NCBI RefSeq assembly: GCF_037126465.1
Contig: NW_026999320.1
Span: 434,001 to 498,000 of the forward strand
Length of the DNA stretch: 64,000 nt
Reading direction: 5' to 3'
Source of the DNA: Ornithodoros turicata
Lineage: Eukaryota; Arthropoda; Arachnida; Ixodida; Argasidae
Both the position numbers and the translations under genes were made by a program. The notes beneath the pieces are model-generated. The model saw only the letters and a list, made by a program, of their open reading frames with translations, was not told the origin of the DNA and did not search any database. The stretch's first letter is position 1; each line of letters begins with the position of its first letter. Shown here one piece after another: positions 58,160 through 64,000 of the stretch.

Positions 58160-58775
58160 GTGACGACCTCATAATGTAACGTCCTTTAGTGCAAGCACCG
58201 CTCAACACTACGATTAAAAACAGAGCGTAAACGTTTTGCCGCCTATCCGGGTGGCATCATCAGTACAACAGAGGCCAAAGACCAGGGCATGATACGCATC
58301 CCATAGGGGGGCCACGGTTTGTATTTCATGCTGAAGCACTACGCCTGATAAAGCAGGACTCTAAGAACTTGCTAGGGCCCCATCGCTAGTCATGTGCAAA
58401 GGTTACTGCATCATCAAAATTAAATATATGTCCCTTAGGCCAGCAATGGTACACTAATTCGGTCCTTGTTAACTAAGCTAAGCATTAGTAGCCCTGGCAA
58501 CGTCCCTTCTGTGCTCTTTTAGTCTTGTCTCACGTCTTTTGTCTATCTCGCCAATGTATTTCGAATTCTATCACATTTTTTTGCACTCAACTTGGTATGC
58601 ACAGTCAAAATGCCTGATGGGCACAGTGCTACCGATTTGACGCCTCTGATGTTGTTTTTGATCGTTCTCTGTTCTAGGGATGATGCCACATGGATAGGCA
58701 ATGAAACGTTTACTGTCTTTGTTCTTAATTGTTGTGTCAAGCCGCTGTTCTCAGTAAAGGATTTTACATTATGAA
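58160..58775 (-). mobile_element. Penelope-like element remnant
   Basis: On the minus strand 58,600-58,490 reads YQVECKK, then KYIGEIDKRRETRLKEHRRD, the YIG part and following helix of a GIY-YIG endonuclease as in Penelope-like elements, with stops. A segment at 58,160-58,255 (minus) is repeated inverted at 58,679-58,773 (GATGATGCCAC...GGATAGGC...AAACGTTTAC), recalling the repeat termini of Penelope-like elements. Decayed. Confidence 0.65.
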
Positions 58776-58869
58776 CTTTGTTTGAATGATGATTAGTTGC
58801 GAGCTTCATACCCTGTGCCACTACTCAAACAATTGCTTGTGGTAGTGTGGCGAAAAGGAATAACGATCC

Positions 58870-59360
58870 TTGTAAACAATTTACTTGGCAATATATTTAT
58901 TTATCTCTCATAGGTTGAAGATCCCAGTGTGGTGTTACATAACGGAGGGGCACGTAATCATACGAGACCGATCATCAAAAGGCCTTGCTTCTGACTAGAC
59001 CAATATGTGATGCGTTTGTAACATAACAAATGCTGCATGGTGGCGATATGATAGGTTCTCCTCACGAGTTGTTGCCACGGTTGCGGTTAGTTGAGAAACT
59101 GCATATCCAGTTAATGGTAGCAGGATCTAATTTTAATTAGGCTAGTTTGGCAACCACGCGAGCATAAAGCACAGTGTCAAAAGCCCTTACAAAATAAAAA
59201 ATACTACATCTACGTGGACCCAGAAATCAAGACAGTTTAAAGTGCTGTGAACGAATTCCACTACGTTTGTTTTGCCTGAATACCCTTTTCTAAAACCATG
59301 CTAGAATTTAAAAAAAAGAAATTGATAGAATCAACATGGTTGACAACGTGGTATTATATG
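58870..59360 (-). pseudogene. LINE reverse transcriptase remnant
   Basis: Minus-strand reading near 59,345-59,141 gives MVLEKGYSGKTNVVEFVHST, then VHVDVVFFI and FDTVLYARVVAKLA. These match the 'HGFRKGYSCETQL' and 'DFSKAFDTV' motifs of LINE reverse transcriptases, with several stops; decayed continuation toward 58,900 (WICSF). Subfamily not resolved. Confidence 0.6.
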
Positions 59361-59439
59361 ATGTGCTCCATTAGTTTACAGGGAACCCTAATAGGTGGAG
59401 CTGGTTAGTAGATAGAAGGAGCATAGTTGTCACTTCTCC

Positions 59440-61219
59440 TGAAGACAGGAATTAGCATGAGACTTATGTCCTCGACTCAGGCACATGCAAAGCACCTTTC
59501 ACACAGATTAACGCATCTTCGTTCCTGCTCTTTCACCTCCAAATGTTCATCGCTGTTGAGTGGTCCGTCATTGTTGTAATGCAGATTGGAATTGAAATGC
59601 AGGCGCATAAGGGATGCTCTGAAAGAAAAATATTTGGTTTTAGTCCTCTTAATTTTCCGAAAACGAAAACAAACTTCACAGTGGCTATTCTTCTGAAATG
59701 AGAAATTCCAGAATGAAAGCAAAAAATATATCTCGCCATATCATTGTATCGAACTGAGACCTGGCACTTCAATTGAATAATGGCAGTTGAAGATGATGAT
59801 GATGATTCAATTTAATGGCGCATAAGCAACTCGGACTATAGTGCGCCAAAACCATGGTAAAATTGACTAGTTAAAAATCAGACTATTATGCTAGAATATT
59901 ATACTTGGTTGGTTGGTTGGTAAATTGAGATATAGACAAAAACATATGAAAGAAAAAGCAGTTGAAGAAAAGGCAGAAATAATTATTGGCATTGTGTGAC
60001 TGATGTAGAGTTTGCCACACCAGGTGTTGAATAATAACGTACGTTAATATGCTAATTAGCATATGAAGTACAATGATACACACACTCAATATGTGGTGGA
60101 TATGTGAAACCAATATACACATACTTACATTTCCAACTTTTTTGAAAAAGGCAGTCCAAGTCTGTCGTATTTGTAAGACTCGACACAAAGCCAGCAAGCA
60201 CTGTGTGGAATGATTGTTTCATCTTTTGAAAGCAGAGGTGCAGCCACCGCAACGCTTAGTCATGTCAATGCTTCAGAGGGACATAGCCTAGTAAGAAGCC
60301 ATCAGAAGGATTACATAAAGATAACTGGGTTGAAAAAGCGGAGGGCTCTGTGGGATGCGTAAGAAAGCATACGCGTTACACAACAGCTGCGAGAATGATC
60401 GGCTGCACTTGCATGGTTTTCAGTGTGTATGCTTGGAACTGAAAACTAAATGTGCTAACCTCGTTGAAACTACTTTTCCGTCAGGACCACACGACAGCAC
60501 ACTTGGTTTCTTTAGATGAAGGTTTAGGTGACGGTATCATGAGGTCCCGATGCCCCTTTGAGATGCAACAGACAGAATTTCGCTGAGGCGAGTGACTACC
60601 GTTGCGGTTCGTTGCTTTGCAGCAGACCAAGAACAGTACACCGCAATGATAGGTGAAATCTTCAGAATATGGCGAACAACTCCTACACTAACCCAATGAC
60701 CCGAAAAAAGCAGGATGAGCCGGGAGTCACACAAGTTCGCAGTTCGCAAGCTCGTCGGCATACGGCATTCATTACAGCTGACCGGGTACGGAAGCATATG
60801 GAACGCCGTGCACAGATCGAAAAGAAAATCGTAGAACCTATCGCAGGTGATAAATGTAGGGTATATTTTTTCTTTTTGAGGCTCTGTAACAAAAACATTA
60901 ACATATAAATGCCATTCCATGAAGAAAATTGACAGGTATTGCGTGACCACGTGACGCGTTTCAGCCAATTATGGGTGTTGGCAGTGGCCGTCGTGTTGAC
61001 TTCATCTTGATGATGGGCCGGGGTGAATATTCTATATAAACTCATGTTTTCTCGGTTTGACGCTAGGCGTGCTGCACTCGGATGAAGTCGAATGTTCAAA
61101 ATTCCAGTTTAGAGAAACCGTGAAATTTTAATGCGTGAATTTTCTCATGAAGAGTCCTTGTTGGGTGCTTTATCCACTGCAAGTACGAAAGAGCTCCCCA
61201 ACTTCTGGTCAGAGACCTT
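59440..61219. other. No gene recognised
   Basis: Right part of the second TTAA element. Contains GATGATGATGATGATT at about 59,793 and TTGGTTGGTTGGT at about 59,908. Minus-strand ORFs at 60,537-60,968 and 60,683-61,099 are open but show no known domain or phase-consistent splice sites. Confidence 0.4.
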
Positions 61220-62028
61220 TTAAAAAGAAAAAAAAAAGAAAAGCCAGACGAGATACAGGGCTGTTCGCAGACTCAGTCTGGAGACTGCACCGGTCATGGC
61301 CAGCTGAAGAGAAGGATAAGCGAAACTGAGCTGGACGGAAGAGCAGACAACCACTAGTAAACAAATAGCAACAAAAATAGAAAACTAAAGAAGAGAACAG
61401 AATAAAAGTGTGGAAAATGTCCCCACAACCTCGAAACATTGTTTTTATCTGCGCACATAGCTGGCAAGAGCACCCGATAAAGACTCGTGGCTTGTGAATG
61501 TAAGGCCCAGGGACACACACGCAAAAAAAAAGCTGCAACACTGTGCAACAATTCGTTATGCATAGTCTGTCCATCTCCATTACACTTATCCTTCTGTCCA
61601 GCTGGCAATCCACCAGATTGCACCAGATTTTTTTTTCGAGTCTACACACGTGTTGGCATCAACCGACAGAAAGCCAACGCTCTGCCACCCCTCAAAAGAA
61701 CACGGGTCAAACCCGATACTGATAGCGATGTCCGCCGCCAGTCAGCACTTATCGAAGCAAAGTCCAGATGTTGTGAGCGCTGAACACAGGCGAGGCGAGG
61801 CCATCACAAGCATTTCTGTGGTGCTTGCTTTACTCTCTGCGCAAAGAGTTGTGGCCCCATATGGGAACCAAGATAATGATGATTACTGATTAGCACATCG
61901 TAGACTTTGGTGACACCTCTGCTTTGATTGATTTGGTGACACCTCTGCAAAATTGATGAATATGTAAAGTGTGAGAAGCGGAAGCCTACCCCTGTCTCAT
62001 CAGGCAGAGCACCAACGTCATACAGCGA

Positions 62029-62160
62029 TGAAAGATGAAAGTCGCTGAAAAGGTTAGCCAGCTGTAGGACTCGAACCCACATCTTCTGGATTACCGGTCC
62101 AGTGCTCTGTGGGTTCAAGTCCTACAGCTGGCTAACCTTTTCAGCGACTTTCATCTTTCA
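62029..62160. repeat. tRNA-like near-perfect hairpin
   Basis: Arms 62,029-62,081 and 62,108-62,160 are inverted over 53 bp with one mismatch, around a 26-bp loop. The left arm plus loop, read on the minus strand, gives GAGCACTGGACCGGTAATCC, AGAAGATGTGGGTTCGAGTCC: anticodon-arm- and B-box-like sequence of a tRNA-derived repeat. A full acceptor stem is not seen, so it is not called a tRNA gene. Confidence 0.8.
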
Positions 62161-62317
62161 TTCTTAGGCAAATTGAGGCTTTGTTTGTATTTGTCCCCTC
62201 TACGTTGTTCCAGCCTCAGAACATCATTTCTCTCATGGTCATACAGCGAGAAAGTAAAAAGTCTTCTGTTACAGCATTTTGTTTTCACTTGTGATAATTG
62301 TACTTTCAAAATTCAAG

Positions 62318-62567
62318 GATAAGTCAAGTCAGGTCAGCACTAATAGCTCTCGGTTGGCAGCGAATCGGAAGCAGCAGTTGGAGCTTCTTGATGATCTCAG
62401 AAGCCGGGACACTGACAGTGACATCTCTGAAGTAGATTGTGTAATCCTAGAGAAACTGTACAATCACAAGTTTCAAGAGCTGGAGAAAGCCGAAGCAAAA
62501 ATCTAAAAGCTAGGAAAGCTAAATCGCAAGCTTCAGGCGGCGCTCTGGTCTAAAATATTTGACAAGG
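62318..62567 (+). CDS. BEND5-like exon with in-frame TAA
   Basis: Acceptor TTTCAAAATTCAAG, phase 0; a second AG (62,333) is possible. Coiled-coil-rich (ILEKLYNHKFQELEKAEAK). TAA at 62,504. Donor GG/GTTAGT, phase 1. Confidence 0.55.
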
Positions 62568-64000
62568 GTTAGTGATAATCTTCATGCATGAATTGACTTA
62601 TACGACATGCTTCAGCCAAGAAGTAGCAAGTATACTTGTCCAAATTTCACAATACAAGTGTATTTTAATTTCTGCTAATCTCAAAATCTACCGCAAATAC
62701 TACATATGCGTAGCCATTCTGTGGCAGTGGTTCTCAACTTTTGGTATTGGAGGCAAGATTGTGTAGGCATGGCTTCGCGGATTACTGGACAGGAACCGCA
62801 TGTCAAGCAAGCTGGACACCATGCAGTTTGGAAAATATCTTCCATGGTAGTTTATTTTGTTGAGTAGATTTTTTTAACCATTATCTAGTGGAGCGCCAGG
62901 GATAGCAAACACACAGTTCTACGTCTCGTTCATGTTCCTTACTGACTTTGCCGTTGTCTTTCATGCTGCATATTAGCAAATCACGTGCACCTGATTTTTA
63001 TTACCCAAATCGTTGAAAGTAACATAACCTGAAAAGTCAGTCTGTACTAAGATCTGCAGTTGTACTGATGAAATTTCACCTATTCTCTTGCAGAAAAAGA
63101 ACTGGAAGTAGTAAGGGCTGCAGGGCGCACCAGAACACAAATTTCAGGTTTGTTACCTTGTGTGTGACAGCACTCTATGTCACTAGGGAACTACTGTTTT
63201 TAGATGCGTTTGCAAAACAAAGGTCAAGTTACGTCAGTAGCAAGGTGGACGGAAGCTGGTGTGATATTTGCATAGGCAACATGACCATGAGTCTCAGTGC
63301 AAGAAAAATACAGGGCAAACACTGTGTGTTACTGTTTGTCCTGTTATTTGTACTTTGAGAGGGCACTTATGTCCTCTAATCGTTGCCTTGAGATTCAAGG
63401 TCATGTTCCTCTGCGAAGCACATCTTGGGGGGATGCGCGCGTGAACGTAGAATGTACACATTTTTTCCTCGCATTCTTTTTTTTAAACTTTATGCAGCAG
63501 CGCTGTATTGAGAAATGATGTCTAAGCATTATATGCTTCCAGAAATGCCAAAAGGCGGACCTGTGACAACCCACCCACAGGAAGACATTCTTGAAGGTCA
63601 GCCACATGGTTGATTTTCTATAAAGGCGTGAATTTAATGCTGATTTTTGTTGTTTTCTTTTTGCAGAATTCGTCATGCACATGGGTACATCTTCGGAAAC
63701 TCCAGCAAGTATGACAGGTGAGATATTCATTCCACTGATTGATCTGCAAAATATATTCATCTGTTCATCACCATCAAATACATTCGTGTGGAAGTAACTT
63801 GATCCTTCAATGAGAGCAGCATTTTAAGTAGTTCTGAAGCCCATATTTTGTTTGGTTGCCCTTTAAACTGTTGTGCTGCACATATTCATGACTCAAAATG
63901 ATCTTGTAACACATGGAGATGTTAGATGAAATAAACCTATTTGTGACCTTCGAATGTTTTTTTATTGCTGAAATTTATCCCTTTAGGTGCCCCCAGCGGC
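62318..64000 (+). CDS. BEND5-like gene, internal exons (runs off window)
   Basis: Five exons: about 62,318-62,567, 63,094-63,147, 63,543-63,596, 63,667-63,717 and 63,987 onward. All four introns between them are phase 1 and bounded by GT/AG. The product starts with SSRLAANRKQQLELLDDL and a coiled-coil part, continues ELEVVRAAGRTRTQIS, MPKGGPVTTHPQEDILE and FVMHMGTSSETPASMT, then GAPSG at the window end. Such linker and coiled-coil layout precedes the BEN domain in BEND5-like proteins. A TAA at 62,504-62,506 interrupts the first exon; the frame continues KLGKLNRKLQAALWSKIFDK to the donor. So this copy may be a pseudogene or the stop may be an error. Exon 21,647-21,841 could be its start. Confidence 0.6.
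63094..63147 (+). CDS. BEND5-like exon, 54 nt
   Basis: Acceptor TCTCTTGCAG, donor TCAG/GTTTGT; phase 1 at both ends; reads KELEVVRAAGRTRTQIS. Confidence 0.6.
63543..63596 (+). CDS. BEND5-like exon, 54 nt
   Basis: Acceptor ATGCTTCCAG, donor GAAG/GTCAGC; phase 1; reads MPKGGPVTTHPQEDILE. Confidence 0.6.
63667..63717 (+). CDS. BEND5-like exon, 51 nt
   Basis: Acceptor CTTTTTGCAG, donor ACAG/GTGAGA; phase 1; reads FVMHMGTSSETPASMT. Confidence 0.6.
63987..64000 (+). CDS. BEND5-like exon, partial at window end
   Basis: Acceptor TATCCCTTTAG; phase 1; begins GAPSG and is cut by the window edge. Confidence 0.5.

Larger units (their letters stand above)
52586..61219. mobile_element. Second TTAA-flanked TIR element, 8.6 kb
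   Basis: Ends AGGGACTCTGACCAGAAGTT and, inverted, AAGGTCTCTGACCAGAAGTT (18 of 20), each preceded by TTAA (52,582-52,585 and 61,220-61,223). A different sequence from the element at 28,844 but with the same architecture. It contains an exon near its left end and nested LTR, Penelope-like and LINE remnants. The match is short, so two independent copies of one end family remain possible. Confidence 0.6.

Noticed and set aside
59794..59860. Possible further SINE near the GATGATGAT repeat
   Set aside because: Resembles a dispersed short repeat, but no tRNA head, tail or target duplication could be seen.
62041..62110. Functional tRNA gene
   Set aside because: B-box and anticodon-arm-like parts are present, but the acceptor stem and D-arm are not completed and the sequence folds as a long hairpin; it is better read as a tRNA-derived repeat.

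Overview
This is eukaryotic, repeat-dense DNA and looks like an arachnid, most likely a tick. The grounds are spliced genes with GT/AG introns, several tRNA-derived SINE copies of the type known from ticks, a BEND5-like gene, and a mix of THAP/P, hAT, pogo, CACTA-like, Mutator-like, Gypsy and Penelope-like elements. That assignment is inference. No bacterial operon, CRISPR array or rRNA gene was seen.

Layout. (1) 1-12,948 is one huge palindrome: two arms of about 6.4 kb and roughly 99% identity around an 89-bp GC-rich spacer. Each arm is built from reiterated 0.64-0.84 kb modules carrying a perfect TGACGTCA site. It has no recognisable gene and continues to the left of the window. (2) 12,949-15,500 holds a decayed module copy and three short inverted-repeat elements. 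(3) 15,617-20,846 (minus) is a broken CACTA-like transposase gene split by a Gypsy remnant and also carrying a SINE. (4) 21,647-21,841 (plus) is a probable first coding exon of a BEND5-like gene whose later exons may be the set at 62,318-64,000, all other elements then lying in one ~40-kb intron. (5) 23,227-25,044 is a non-autonomous hAT element with an 8-bp target duplication.

(6) 25,148-35,995 is a complete P-superfamily transposon (terminal inverted repeats, 8-bp duplication CTTCGCAG). Its nine-exon THAP-transposase gene would encode about 942 aa but for one 1-nt frameshift and two nested insertions: an 855-bp miniature LTR element (TSD CAGGA) in exon 8, and a 6.0-kb TTAA-flanked element inside what was a very short intron 3. 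The latter carries a pogo/Tigger-like element, a gene fragment and tandem exon-like units. (7) 36,101-44,847 is probably another TIR element encoding an unidentified minus-strand spliced protein; a 6.6-kb element with TAGACGTCTA-rich ends sits in one of its exons. (8) 45,748-48,364 (plus) is a decayed Mutator-like transposase plus YqaJ-nuclease gene interrupted by a SINE. (9) 48,681-49,761 is a TIR element without a recognised gene. (10) 52,586-61,219 is a second TTAA-flanked element; inside it is a miniature LTR element whose 5' LTR is interrupted by exactly four 285-bp tandem units, plus Penelope-like and LINE remnants. (11) 62,029-62,160 is a near-perfect tRNA-like hairpin, followed by the BEND5-like exons running off the end.

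Overall the window is a nest of transposons within transposons with few candidate host exons. Most claims rest on reading inverted repeats, target duplications and splice-phase agreement by eye; no database search was possible.
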